Shown here piece after piece: positions 17,969 to 24,881 of a stretch of DNA of 35,323 nt (position 1 is its first letter; each line of letters opens with the position of its first letter). The stretch lies in assembly GCA_947168065.1 (NCBI GenBank), contig CAMVKH010000007.1:69202-104524 (forward strand), in the 5' to 3' direction. Source of the stretch: an uncultured Bacteroidales bacterium. Lineage in GTDB: Bacteria > Bacteroidota > Bacteroidia > Bacteroidales > UBA932. The notes beneath the pieces were generated by a model. It did no database searches. It was given only the letters and a program-made list of their open reading frames with translations, and was not told where the DNA came from. The position numbers and the translations under genes are program-made.

Positions 17969-18163
17969 TTAGTTCTGTTTCTCTTTTTCTGCGAGGACAG
18001 TCATCATGCGGGCCACGTCAGCTTTGGCTTTCTTGATGACGGAGGTGTCTTCCAGCGGAGAGATCACGTGGTTCATCTTCATTTTGTTGAGATTCTGCTT
18101 CTCAACCTCGAGACGCTCGCGCAGGTCTTTGACTGCCATCTCTTCGATTTCTTTTCTTTTCAT
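17969..18163 (-). CDS. rpmC: 50S ribosomal protein L29
   Basis: This 64-residue two-helix uL29 starts MKRKEIEEMAVKDLRERLEV and has the basic helix ending VIKKAKADVARMMTVLAEKE. It docks at the tunnel exit, where chaperones and SRP bind. The usual position between rplP and rpsQ confirms the assignment. Confidence 0.97.
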   Translation of the reverse strand: MKRKEIEEMAVKDLRERLEVEKQNLNKMKMNHVISPLEDTSVIKKAKADVARMMTVLAEKEKQN

Positions 18164-18180
18164 GGTCTACTCTGCTTTGA

Positions 18181-18600
18181 TTATTCGACATAGTCCCTGC
18201 GGACGACGAACTTGGTGGTGACGGGGAGCTTCTGGGCGCCGAGACGGAGCGCTTCCTTGGCGATCTCCATCGGAACACCTTCGGCCTCGATGATCATGCG
18301 ACCCGGGGTGATGGGGGCCACGAAGCCTTCGGGATTACCTTTACCCTTACCCATACGGACCTCAGCCGGTTTCTTGGTGTAGGGCTTGTCGGGGAATACG
18401 CGGATCCAGATCTTACCTTCACGCTTCATGTAACGGACGACAGCCTGACGGGCGGCCTCGATCTGCTGACCGGTGAGCCAGCAACTCTCCATCGTCTTGA
18501 TTCCGAAAGAACCGAATGCCAACTGGCTGCCACGCTGGGCGATGCCTTTCATGCGGCCTTTCTGCTGTCTTCTGAACTTTGTTTTCTTAGGTTGTAACAT
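18181..18600 (-). CDS. rplP: 50S ribosomal protein L16, first gene of the truncated S10 cluster
   Basis: This 139-residue uL16 starts [20 protein letters not shown] and contains the conserved [20 protein letters not shown]. It is a late-assembling protein next to the peptidyl transferase centre and A-site tRNA. In the standard S10 operon, rpsC ends directly before it. Here no rpsC sequence is present; instead an AT-rich leader and a promoter occur upstream, and the next gene is the unrelated DUF4294 protein. rplP therefore appears to head its own transcript. Confidence 0.97.
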   Translation of the reverse strand: MLQPKKTKFRRQQKGRMKGIAQRGSQLAFGSFGIKTMESCWLTGQQIEAARQAVVRYMKREGKIWIRVFPDKPYTKKPAEVRMGKGKGNPEGFVAPITPGRMIIEAEGVPMEIAKEALRLGAQKLPVTTKFVVRRDYVE

Positions 18601-18641
18601 AGCCTTATTACTTTAATAATACCTTAAACTTCTGTTTGTCA

Positions 18642-18671
18642 GCGTCTTAGCACACTTCAGGCATAAGACAC
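18642..18671 (-). promoter_or_regulatory. Hairpin at the 5' end of the rplP mRNA leader
   Basis: On the minus strand, GTGTCTTA pairs with TAAGACGC (one G-U pair), extended after a one-base bulge by GC/GC, closing a nine-base loop. The hairpin begins at the expected transcription start of the promoter at 18679-18708 and leaves about 40 unpaired AT-rich bases before rplP. It could stabilise the transcript or act as a ribosomal-protein leader. Confidence 0.45.
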
Positions 18672-18678
18672 AGGGTTG

Positions 18679-18708
18679 CAAAGGTACACAAAAAATTCAA
18701 ATACCAAA
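18679..18708 (-). promoter_or_regulatory. Bacteroidota promoter for the rplP-rplQ cluster
   Basis: The -7 box TACCTTTG (18679-18686) matches TAnnTTTG exactly, and a -33 TTTG (18705-18708) lies 18 bases further upstream, close to the usual spacing. Transcription would start near 18672, giving a leader of about 72 bases. Confidence 0.75.
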
Positions 18709-18817
18709 AACTTTTGCGAAATTTTCGACAAAAAATTTTGGTACTTAACTTCCTGAGAGAGCAGGTACTTAGCCGAACCTAAAAACTAAATTTTACTCGC
18801 ATTTTCGACCGCGCGCA

Positions 18818-19510
18818 TCATTTCTTCTTCGCGGGCTTGTAGACGTCTTTGAATCGGTCGGGAATGATGACTTCGGGAGCGGGTTTGCCGAAGACCATCC
18901 AGTAGAGGTCGTCGAATTCGCCCCGGTGCCAGTAGCCCACCAGTTCCTCGAGGTCCTTGTCTTCGCCGAAACGGTCGTAAGGTTGCTTGAGATTGCCTTT
19001 GAACATCTTGGCCACACCCTGCCAGAAGCCGGCGGTCGCCCCGCCCAGGTAGCGCTTGAGAATGTAATAGGGCGTCTGGCCGCACTCGCGGTCGATGAGC
19101 CGGATCATCATCAGGCCCTGCTTGAGGGTGAGCTTGCGGAACACGGGATCGAAGTCCTTGAGCAGGTCTTCCTTCATCTTGTTCAGGTACTTGTCCTGCT
19201 GGCGGCGCGTGTAGTTGTCGGCGACGAAGATGCTGTCGGTCTCCTTGATGACGCGGGAAACCATCAGCGCATAGGGATAGGATTTGCTGAAGTTGTGGAC
19301 CCGCTTGTAATACTTCACCCAGTCGCGGTGGCTCATGGTCTGGCGGGGGTGGATGACGGCGGGCGGCAGTTCATCGACGTAGATGGTGTCGCCCTTGTAG
19401 ATATAGTATTCCATCACCTTCAGTTCCCGCCGGTCCTGCGCCCGGGAGGGAAGGAAGGTCATGGCGGAGAGCAACGCCATCGTCAGGAGATAAACCGCCT
19501 TTCTGATCAT
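18818..19510 (-). CDS. DUF4294 family exported protein
   Basis: This 230-residue protein of unknown function is conserved in Bacteroidota. The start at 19510 gives a clean signal peptide (MIRKAVYLLTMALLSAMTFL, cleavage near SRAQD), so it is probably periplasmic. The mature part contains YYIYKGDTIYVDELPPAVIH and a helical region with YPYALMVSRVIKETDSIF. The C-terminus has IDRECGQTPYYILKRYLGG and a basic PAKKK end. A GTG at 19516 would add two residues. A longer reading frame to 19594 passes through the promoter and is not credible. It is divergent from gltS and lies head-on behind the rplP promoter region. Confidence 0.85.
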   Translation of the reverse strand: MIRKAVYLLTMALLSAMTFLPSRAQDRRELKVMEYYIYKGDTIYVDELPPAVIHPRQTMSHRDWVKYYKRVHNFSKSYPYALMVSRVIKETDSIFVADNYTRRQQDKYLNKMKEDLLKDFDPVFRKLTLKQGLMMIRLIDRECGQTPYYILKRYLGGATAGFWQGVAKMFKGNLKQPYDRFGEDKDLEELVGYWHRGEFDDLYWMVFGKPAPEVIIPDRFKDVYKPAKKK

Positions 19511-19520
19511 TTTCACGGCG

Positions 19521-19528
19521 CAAAGGTA
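19521..19528 (-). promoter_or_regulatory. -7 box for the DUF4294 gene, very short leader
   Basis: TACCTTTG matches TAnnTTTG and lies only ten bases before the ATG at 19510, so the transcript would have a leader of about four bases, or none if the GTG at 19516 is used. No convincing -33 TTTG was seen. Confidence 0.6.
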
Positions 19529-19549
19529 GGATTCTTTCCGAAAAATCGT

Positions 19550-19557
19550 TAATTTTG
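19550..19557 (+). promoter_or_regulatory. -7 box for gltS
   Basis: TAATTTTG fits TAnnTTTG and lies 21 bases before the ATG at 19579. A possible TTG start at 19555 falls inside this box, which argues for the downstream ATG. No matching -33 TTTG is visible. Confidence 0.55.
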
Positions 19558-19578
19558 AAAGATAAACCGCCTCTGCCG

Positions 19579-20919
19579 ATGTTCGACCTTGCAAATTTCA
19601 CGCCGTGGACCCTGTTCTCCGACATGGGAATCATCTGCGGCCTCCTGCTTATCGGGAAATTCCTGCGCGTCAAGATCCGCCTGATCCAGAAACTTTTCAT
19701 CCCGCCGAGCCTGCTGGCCGGCATCCTGGGCCTGGCCTTCGGGCCGAACGGTCTGGGCTGGCTTCCGCTCTCGGGCAATATCAGCACCTACGCCGCCATC
19801 CTGATCGCCGTGGTCTTCGGCGCGCTGCCGCTCTCCTCGCCCAGTTTCAAAGTCAAGGAAGTGGCCCGGCGCGTGGGACCGATGTGGGCTTTCTCACAGT
19901 TCGGCATGTTGTTCCAGTGGGCGGTGATGGGTCTCTTCGGACTGTTGGTACTCCGCCTCATCTGGCCGCAGCTCCATCCAGCTTTCGGCGTGATGCTTCC
20001 GACAGGCTTCTACGGCGGACACGGCACCGCCGCCGCCATCGGCTCGGCCTTCGACGGCCTGGGCTGGGACGAAGCCACGAGCCTCGGTATGACCACGGCT
20101 ACCATCGGCGTGGTCGTAGCCATCCTCGGCGGCCTGCTCTTTATCAAGCTGGCTACACGCAAGGGGCAGACTTCCTACATCGCCGATTTCAGCGACCTTC
20201 CCGACGAATACCGCAGCGGCCTGCTGCCCAAAGAGAAGCGTGAACCGACCGCCGTAGGCACGACATCTCCCATCTCGATCGATTCCCACGTCTTCCATCT
20301 TTCCCTGGTGGTCGTCTCTGCCTTCGGCGGCTACCTGATGAGCAAGGGGGTCAAAATGCTGTGGCCCGCGCTGGAACTGCCGGTCTTCAGCTGCGCTTTC
20401 GTCGTGGGCATGCTCATCAAGCTGTGCTTCAACAAGGCAGGCGCTGCAACCTATATCGACCCCAAGACCACGAGCGGCATCAGCAGCTCGGCCACCGACC
20501 TGCTGGTGGCCTGCGGCGTAGCCTCCATCAAACTCAGCGTGGTAGTCAAATATGCCTGGCCGCTGATCGTACTGACTGTCGTCGGCATCGGCGTCACCGT
20601 ATTCACGGTTTTCTATTTCGGCCGGCACCTCAACCGCAAGGACTGGTTCGAGAAGTCGATCTTCGCCTGGGGCTGGTGGACCGGCACGATGGCCATGGGC
20701 ATCGCCCTGCTGCGCATCGTCGATCCGAAGATGCAGAGCAAGGCGATGGACGACTACGCGCTGGCCTATCTCCCCTGCGCACCGGTCGAAATCCTGCTCA
20801 TCACCTTCGTGCCCATCCTCTTCGCAGCGGGGCAGGGCCTCTGGCTGATGCTGGGCTGCCTGGTGCTCTCGCTGCTGATCCTCTTCCTTGCCAATCGTTT
20901 GAAATGGTGGATAAAATGA
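19579..20919 (+). CDS. GltS-family sodium/glutamate symporter
   Basis: This protein of about 446 residues has two related membrane halves. The first contains PTGFYGGHGTAAAIGSAFDG (residues 141-160), a GltS re-entrant loop motif; the second contains DPKTTSGISSSATDLLVACG and WGWWTGTMAMGIALLRI. Family members import glutamate with sodium, but other acidic or keto-acid substrates are possible. The ATG at 19579 is preferred because it lies at a sensible distance from the -7 box. The stop overlaps the dipeptidase start by four bases (ATGA), so peptide hydrolysis and amino-acid uptake are probably expressed together. Confidence 0.88.
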   Translation: MFDLANFTPWTLFSDMGIICGLLLIGKFLRVKIRLIQKLFIPPSLLAGILGLAFGPNGLGWLPLSGNISTYAAILIAVVFGALPLSSPSFKVKEVARRVGPMWAFSQFGMLFQWAVMGLFGLLVLRLIWPQLHPAFGVMLPTGFYGGHGTAAAIGSAFDGLGWDEATSLGMTTATIGVVVAILGGLLFIKLATRKGQTSYIADFSDLPDEYRSGLLPKEKREPTAVGTTSPISIDSHVFHLSLVVVSAFGGYLMSKGVKMLWPALELPVFSCAFVVGMLIKLCFNKAGAATYIDPKTTSGISSSATDLLVACGVASIKLSVVVKYAWPLIVLTVVGIGVTVFTVFYFGRHLNRKDWFEKSIFAWGWWTGTMAMGIALLRIVDPKMQSKAMDDYALAYLPCAPVEILLITFVPILFAAGQGLWLMLGCLVLSLLILFLANRLKWWIK

Positions 20920-21995
20920 AAAGATACCTCCCGCTCATTCCGGCCCTGCTGCTCTTCGCGGCGCTGGGCTTCACCGTCCAGCAGGACGAAACGGCCGCGC
21001 TGCTCAAGCGGGCTGAAAAACTGCACAACAAGATCATTTCCATCGACACGCATACGGATACGGCGCTGGAGCTGGTCAAGCCGGACGTGGACCTGTCGAA
21101 GGTCCAGGCCGATTTCGCCAAGTTGCGCGCCGGGCGTGTGGACTGCTGCTTCTACCCGATCTTCGTGGACCAGGGTCCGCTCGAAGACGCGTCCCGAGAC
21201 TCGGCCTATGTCTGGGCCATCGACAAGATGAAAGCCATCCGCGCCTATATTGAAGCCCGCCCGCGCGAGGCCCGCATCGCCCTCTGTGCAGACGACATCG
21301 TCAAGAACAAGAAGCGGCACCGGCTGAGTCTGGTGATGGGCCTGGAGAACGGCTATCCCATCGGGCAGGACCTGGGCAAACTCCAGGACTTCTATGATCT
21401 GGGAACGCGCATCATCACCCTCTCGCACAACTACGACAACGACATCTGCGACGCGTCGCGATACCCGAAAAACACCTGGGGCGGCCTCTCGCCCTTCGGC
21501 AAGGAACTCGTGCGCGAGATGAACCGCCTGGGCGTCATCGTGGACTGCTCGCACGCTTCCACGTCCACGCTCTACGACTGTCTGGAACTCAGCACGGCGC
21601 CGGTCATCTGCTCGCACTCCTGCGTCTATGCCATCAAAGACCACCCGCGCAACCTGACGGACGACGAGATCCGGGCCATCGCCGCAAAGGGCGGTGTCAT
21701 CCAGGTTACGACGGGACGCTGGGCCCTCACCTGGCTGCCCCACGCCCAACTCAACATCGGCACCTTCTGCGACCACGTGGAGTACATCCGCAACCTGGTG
21801 GGCGTGGAGTACGTAGGCATCGGCACCGACTTTGACGGCGGCGGCGGTATGAACGAACTCGAAGATGCCTCCAAGATGAAGATGATCACCGTCGAACTGA
21901 TGCGCCGGGGCTGGACCGACCGCGAAATCGAACTCTTCTGGGGCGGCAATTTCCTCCGCGTGATGCGGGCTGTTGAGAAAGCGGCTGCCCGATGA
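20916..21995 (+). CDS. Membrane dipeptidase, peptidase family M19
   Basis: This 359-residue protein has a signal peptide (MKRYLPLIPALLLFAALGFT) and the zinc ligands of renal-type dipeptidases: His46 and Asp48 in SIDTHTDTAL, Glu144 in MGLENG, His213 in DCSHAS and His234 in CSHSC, plus the GIGTDFDGGGG segment. It likely cleaves dipeptides outside the cytoplasm; D-Ala or beta-lactam-like substrates are possible in this family. The ATG at 20916 forms an ATGA overlap with gltS; an in-frame ATG at 20904 is also possible. At its 3' end the stop overlaps another ATG, that of an oxidoreductase remnant. Confidence 0.9.
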   Translation: MKRYLPLIPALLLFAALGFTVQQDETAALLKRAEKLHNKIISIDTHTDTALELVKPDVDLSKVQADFAKLRAGRVDCCFYPIFVDQGPLEDASRDSAYVWAIDKMKAIRAYIEARPREARIALCADDIVKNKKRHRLSLVMGLENGYPIGQDLGKLQDFYDLGTRIITLSHNYDNDICDASRYPKNTWGGLSPFGKELVREMNRLGVIVDCSHASTSTLYDCLELSTAPVICSHSCVYAIKDHPRNLTDDEIRAIAAKGGVIQVTTGRWALTWLPHAQLNIGTFCDHVEYIRNLVGVEYVGIGTDFDGGGGMNELEDASKMKMITVELMRRGWTDREIELFWGGNFLRVMRAVEKAAAR

Positions 21996-22039
21996 GCGTC
22001 AAGCTGGCCGTCATCGGAGTGGGAAACCGTACGGGATAA
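21992..22039 (+). pseudogene. N-terminal remnant of a Gfo/Idh/MocA-type oxidoreductase
   Basis: An ATG overlapping the dipeptidase stop (ATGA) opens a 15-residue frame, MSVKLAVIGVGNRTG, that ends at TAA (22037-22039). The sequence is a typical first beta-strand and dinucleotide-binding turn of a Gfo/Idh/MocA dehydrogenase, but nothing further of the fold follows. The ATGA coupling suggests that a third operon gene once stood here and was deleted. The peptide is too short for certainty. Confidence 0.45.
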
Positions 22040-22054
22040 ATCGGTCTAAACTTA

Positions 22055-22135
22055 CGGGCACAAAAACGACCCTATTCGCGCCCCGAACGCTGTTCTATCC
22101 TTCAACGGGCACATTTTGCCGGTTGTTTGTGCCCG
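22055..22135. repeat. Three related CGGGCACA copies forming alternative hairpins
   Basis: CGGGCACAAA at 22055-22064 is the exact reverse complement of TTTGTGCCCG at 22126-22135, enclosing 61 bases. A second direct copy, CGGGCACA (22106-22113), can pair with TGTGCCCG (22128-22135) as an eight-base hairpin with a 14-base loop. The element lies between the dipeptidase/remnant and the convergent LpxH-like gene. It could be a terminator for the latter, although no U-tract follows, or a small mobile-repeat scar. Confidence 0.5.
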
Positions 22136-22143
22136 GACTGTCC

Positions 22144-22848
22144 TTAAAGCACAAAGGTATCTTCGGGCTTTGACCAGACGCCGAGCAGATGAAGCTCGCC
22201 GCCGCTTTCGACTTTGACGTGGCCGGCCACGTGCCAGTGACCGAAGACGTAGAGGTCCACGTCGTGCTCTTTGCCGAATTCATCGGCGAACTGATAAATG
22301 CCGGACTTCAGGATGTCGAGCTGCGGCGGGGCGGTATGCCGCCTGCGGCTGTGGGCCGACCAGGCGCGGGCCAGGGAGAAGACCCAGCGCGGGTGCAGGC
22401 ATTTGAGCAGGGCGATGCAGGCCCTGTTGCGGAATACGTAGAAAATGAGCTTGGATTTCGCGTCACGACAGCCCAGGGTGTCGCCGTGGCCCATACAGAC
22501 CTTGCGCCCGCCCAGGTCCATCACCCGGTACGGCTCCCGGGCGATATGCACGCCGAGTTCCTGCTCGAAATAGTCGCTTACCCACCAGTCGTGATTGCCG
22601 CGGAAAAACCAGACCTCCGTGCGGTCGGCCAGTTCCTGAAGCGCGGAGAGGACCCGCACATGGCCGCGCGGAACCACATCGTGGTAGTCCACCCAAAAAT
22701 CGAAAATGTCGCCTAGCAGGAAGACGCCTTCCGCATCGGCGGGTATGCTCCTCAGATAATCCGCGAACGCGCGCTCACGCGTACCGTCAGGATCGCCGAC
22801 GCCCAGGTGGACGTCCGACACGAAATAATAACGGCCGCTCTCCGCCAT
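22144..22848 (-). CDS. LpxH-like UDP-2,3-diacylglucosamine diphosphatase
   Basis: This 234-residue calcineurin-type phosphoesterase carries the full LpxH metal set: SDVHLG (Asp12, His14), GDIFDFW (Asp45), GNHDWW (Asn83, His84), MGHGD (His119) and GHWH (His202, His204). LpxH releases UMP from UDP-diacylglucosamine to make lipid X in lipid A synthesis at the inner membrane. It lies six bases after uppP in what looks like the last position of the ftsX-DUF3098-uppP transcript. LpxK, a later step of the same pathway, is encoded at 33089-34129. A different nucleotide-lipid substrate is possible but less likely. Confidence 0.85.
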   Translation of the reverse strand: MAESGRYYFVSDVHLGVGDPDGTRERAFADYLRSIPADAEGVFLLGDIFDFWVDYHDVVPRGHVRVLSALQELADRTEVWFFRGNHDWWVSDYFEQELGVHIAREPYRVMDLGGRKVCMGHGDTLGCRDAKSKLIFYVFRNRACIALLKCLHPRWVFSLARAWSAHSRRRHTAPPQLDILKSGIYQFADEFGKEHDVDLYVFGHWHVAGHVKVESGGELHLLGVWSKPEDTFVL

Positions 22849-22854
22849 AACGGA

Positions 22855-23682
22855 TCAGAACAGATGGGATACGATGCAGATCAGGCCCACGATGGCACAG
22901 TAGAGCGCGAACCAGCGCAGACGCGCCTTCTTGACCATGGCGATCATGACGCGGCAAGCGAACAGGCCGGACACGAAAGCCGCCAGGAAACCGAGAATCA
23001 GCGGAAGTACGCCGACGCTGCTCTGGGCGAAGTCGCCGCCCACCACGTCGAGGAACGCCTCGCCGAGAATCGGAATGAGGACCATCAGGAAAGAGAAGCG
23101 CGTGACTTCTTCCTTCTTCACGCCGCAGATCAGACCGGTGGCGATGGTCGAGCCGCTGCGCGAAAGGCCGGGGATCACGGCCACGGCCTGCGCCAGACCC
23201 ATCCAGAGCGCTGACTTCCAAGTCATCTTCTGCCCGCCATTCCCGGCTTGACCACCGCCATTCCCGGCTTGGACGGCGCGGCGCACTTCCAGCGTCTCCG
23301 ACAGGAAAAGCAGGAAGGCCGTCACCAACAGGGCGAAGCCCACGACCAGCAGGCCGCTGCCGAAAATCGACTCGACCTGGTCCTTGAAAAACATGCCCAC
23401 GATGAAAACGGGAATCATCGAGAGCAGGATCAGGCAGATATAGCGGGTCTCGGCGTTGAACTTGAATTTGAACAATCCCTGCAGCAGGGCCAGGATGTCT
23501 TTCCAGAAGACCACGATGGTGGCCAGCACGGTGGCAGCGTGCACGATGACTTCGAAGCTCAGGTCGGCCGTCTCGATGCCGAAGAGCGCTTTGCCGATGG
23601 CCAGGTGGCCGCTGCTGCTCACGGGCAGGAATTCCGTGAGTCCCTGGACGATGCCCAGGAGAATGGCTTCAATCCAGCTCAT
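22855..23682 (-). CDS. uppP: Undecaprenyl-diphosphatase (BacA/UppP)
   Basis: This 275-residue membrane enzyme dephosphorylates undecaprenyl diphosphate for reuse in cell-wall and polysaccharide synthesis. Both active-site regions are intact: GIVQGLTEFLPVSSSGH near the N-terminus and PGLSRSGSTIATGL in the second half. Between them, residues of about 134-150 form a Gly-rich insertion containing QAGNGG twice, encoded by a 21-base tandem repeat (23234-23275), just before MTWKSALWMGLAQ. The start overlaps the DUF3098 stop by four bases (ATGA), so they are coupled. Confidence 0.95.
   Translation of the reverse strand: MSWIEAILLGIVQGLTEFLPVSSSGHLAIGKALFGIETADLSFEVIVHAATVLATIVVFWKDILALLQGLFKFKFNAETRYICLILLSMIPVFIVGMFFKDQVESIFGSGLLVVGFALLVTAFLLFLSETLEVRRAVQAGNGGGQAGNGGQKMTWKSALWMGLAQAVAVIPGLSRSGSTIATGLICGVKKEEVTRFSFLMVLIPILGEAFLDVVGGDFAQSSVGVLPLILGFLAAFVSGLFACRVMIAMVKKARLRWFALYCAIVGLICIVSHLF
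23234..23271. repeat. 21-base tandem repeat inside uppP
   Basis: CCGCCATTCCCGGCTTG occurs at 23234-23250 and again at 23255-23271, a 21-base period that keeps the uppP frame. The shared core CATTCCCGGCTTG differs at one position from the arm CATTCCCGGCCTG of the intergenic palindrome near 35164, suggesting a common repeat origin. Confidence 0.75.
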
Positions 23683-23915
23683 GCCTGATGTTCCTCGTCA
23701 CGGGGTTTGCGCATGATTCCCCAGATGATGACGCCCACACCCGCGACGATGATAATCGGCGAGACCACGAGACGGCGGGCATTGAACATTTCGGGATTGA
23801 ACACATTGGGATCGGAGGATCCGCCTCCGAGCATCAGGACGAAACCGAGCACCATCATCAGCAGTCCGATGCCGATGATCAGCACGTTTCGGGAAGGCAT
23901 AGAGAAATCAGCCAT
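23679..23915 (-). CDS. DUF3098 small membrane protein
   Basis: This 78-residue protein has two hydrophobic segments (NVLIIGIGLLMMVLGFVLML and VVSPIIIVAGVGVIIWGIM) separated by SSDPNVFNPEMFNARR, and a charged C-terminus. This is the layout of DUF3098 proteins, which sit between ftsX and uppP in many Bacteroidota. Its function is unknown. The ATG at 23915 is ten bases after ftsX ends; a longer frame to 23975 would overlap ftsX and lacks conservation. The stop overlaps uppP. Confidence 0.85.
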   Translation of the reverse strand: MADFSMPSRNVLIIGIGLLMMVLGFVLMLGGGSSDPNVFNPEMFNARRLVVSPIIIVAGVGVIIWGIMRKPRDEEHQA

Positions 23916-23925
23916 GCTTATCGGT

Positions 23926-24804
23926 TTAATAATACAAATCATCTTTGGAAATATAGGCCACGCGGCGCACCACAATCAGGGTCGAGACCACGCAGATGGC
24001 CACGCCGAGCAGCACCGTCCCGACAAGGACGGCCCAGACCAGCCGCATGTCGAGGATCAGTGTCAACAGGTCGGAGTCACGGCTGAGGATCCGGATCAGG
24101 GCATAGAGCACGGCCGAGGCGATGAGCCCCGCCACGGCGCCCTGGACAGCCGCCTGCACGAGGAACGGCCGGGCGATGAACGAACGCTTGGCACCCACCA
24201 GACTCATGGTATGGATGGTGAAGCGCCGGGCGTAGATGTTGAGCCGCACCGTGTTGCTGATCAGCGCGAAGGAAATCACCAGCAGCAGCAGGATCACCAC
24301 GCCGACCACCAGGCTGATGCGCCGCAGGTTGGCGTTGAGCGTCTCCACCAGGGTCTCCTGATAGACCACCTCTTCGACGTGCTTGTTGGCCAGAAGGTCT
24401 TTCTTGACCCATTCGAGCGAGTCACGGGTGATGAAATCACCGTCGAGCTTCAGGTCGATCGAGATGGGGATCGGGGAGCTTTCGAATACCGAGAGGAAAT
24501 CTTCGCCCAGCAGGCCTTTCATCTCCTCGGCCCCTTCTTCTTTCGAGATGAAGCGGCTTTCCTTCACGTACGGGCGGGAGGCCAGTTCTTCCGAAAGGGC
24601 TTTTCCCTCCTTCTCGGAGGTGGACTGCTTGAGCAGCACTGAAACCGCCATGTTTTCCTTGAACCAGCGTGCCACGCCGCCCGCATTGGCCGCGAAGACG
24701 GCCGCGGCGGCCACCAGCACGAGCACCAGCGAGATGCTGATGACCGAGGTGACGTAGGAACGGATCAACCGTCTGTGTACTATATTTTTACCCTTTGTTG
24801 CCAT
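23926..24804 (-). CDS. ftsX: Cell division protein FtsX
   Basis: This 292-residue ABC-type permease has one N-terminal membrane segment (SVISISLVLVLVAAAAVFAA), an extracytoplasmic domain of about 120 residues, and three C-terminal segments. Motifs include MAVSVLLKQ, FISKEEGAEEMKGLLGED and IHTMSLVGAKRSFIARPFLV. With the FtsE ATPase (not in this window) it activates peptidoglycan hydrolases at the division site. It leads a compact transcript with DUF3098, uppP and the LpxH-like gene. Confidence 0.93.
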   Translation of the reverse strand: MATKGKNIVHRRLIRSYVTSVISISLVLVLVAAAAVFAANAGGVARWFKENMAVSVLLKQSTSEKEGKALSEELASRPYVKESRFISKEEGAEEMKGLLGEDFLSVFESSPIPISIDLKLDGDFITRDSLEWVKKDLLANKHVEEVVYQETLVETLNANLRRISLVVGVVILLLLVISFALISNTVRLNIYARRFTIHTMSLVGAKRSFIARPFLVQAAVQGAVAGLIASAVLYALIRILSRDSDLLTLILDMRLVWAVLVGTVLLGVAICVVSTLIVVRRVAYISKDDLYY

Positions 24805-24820
24805 TTTCAGGACGGAGTTA

Positions 24821-24828
24821 CAAAGATA
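24821..24828 (-). promoter_or_regulatory. -7 box for ftsX
   Basis: TATCTTTG on the minus strand matches TAnnTTTG and lies 16 bases before the ftsX ATG, implying a leader of about ten bases. It lies back to back with the -7 box at 24844-24851 of the divergent gene, so the two polymerase sites may compete. Confidence 0.65.
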
Positions 24829-24843
24829 ATCAAAAATTTTTGT

Positions 24844-24851
24844 TACCTTTG
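24844..24851 (+). promoter_or_regulatory. -7 box for the glycogen-synthase-like gene
   Basis: TACCTTTG matches TAnnTTTG and lies 30 bases before the ATG at 24882, for a predicted leader of about 24 bases. The -33 region overlaps the divergent ftsX promoter. Confidence 0.65.
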
Positions 24852-24881
24852 TATCGAATTTGCCTTAAAACGACTTTAAAG

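Noticed and set aside
23234..23271. Start of a CRISPR array or minisatellite
   Set aside because: There are only two units, in coding frame, with no spacers and no cas genes anywhere in the window.
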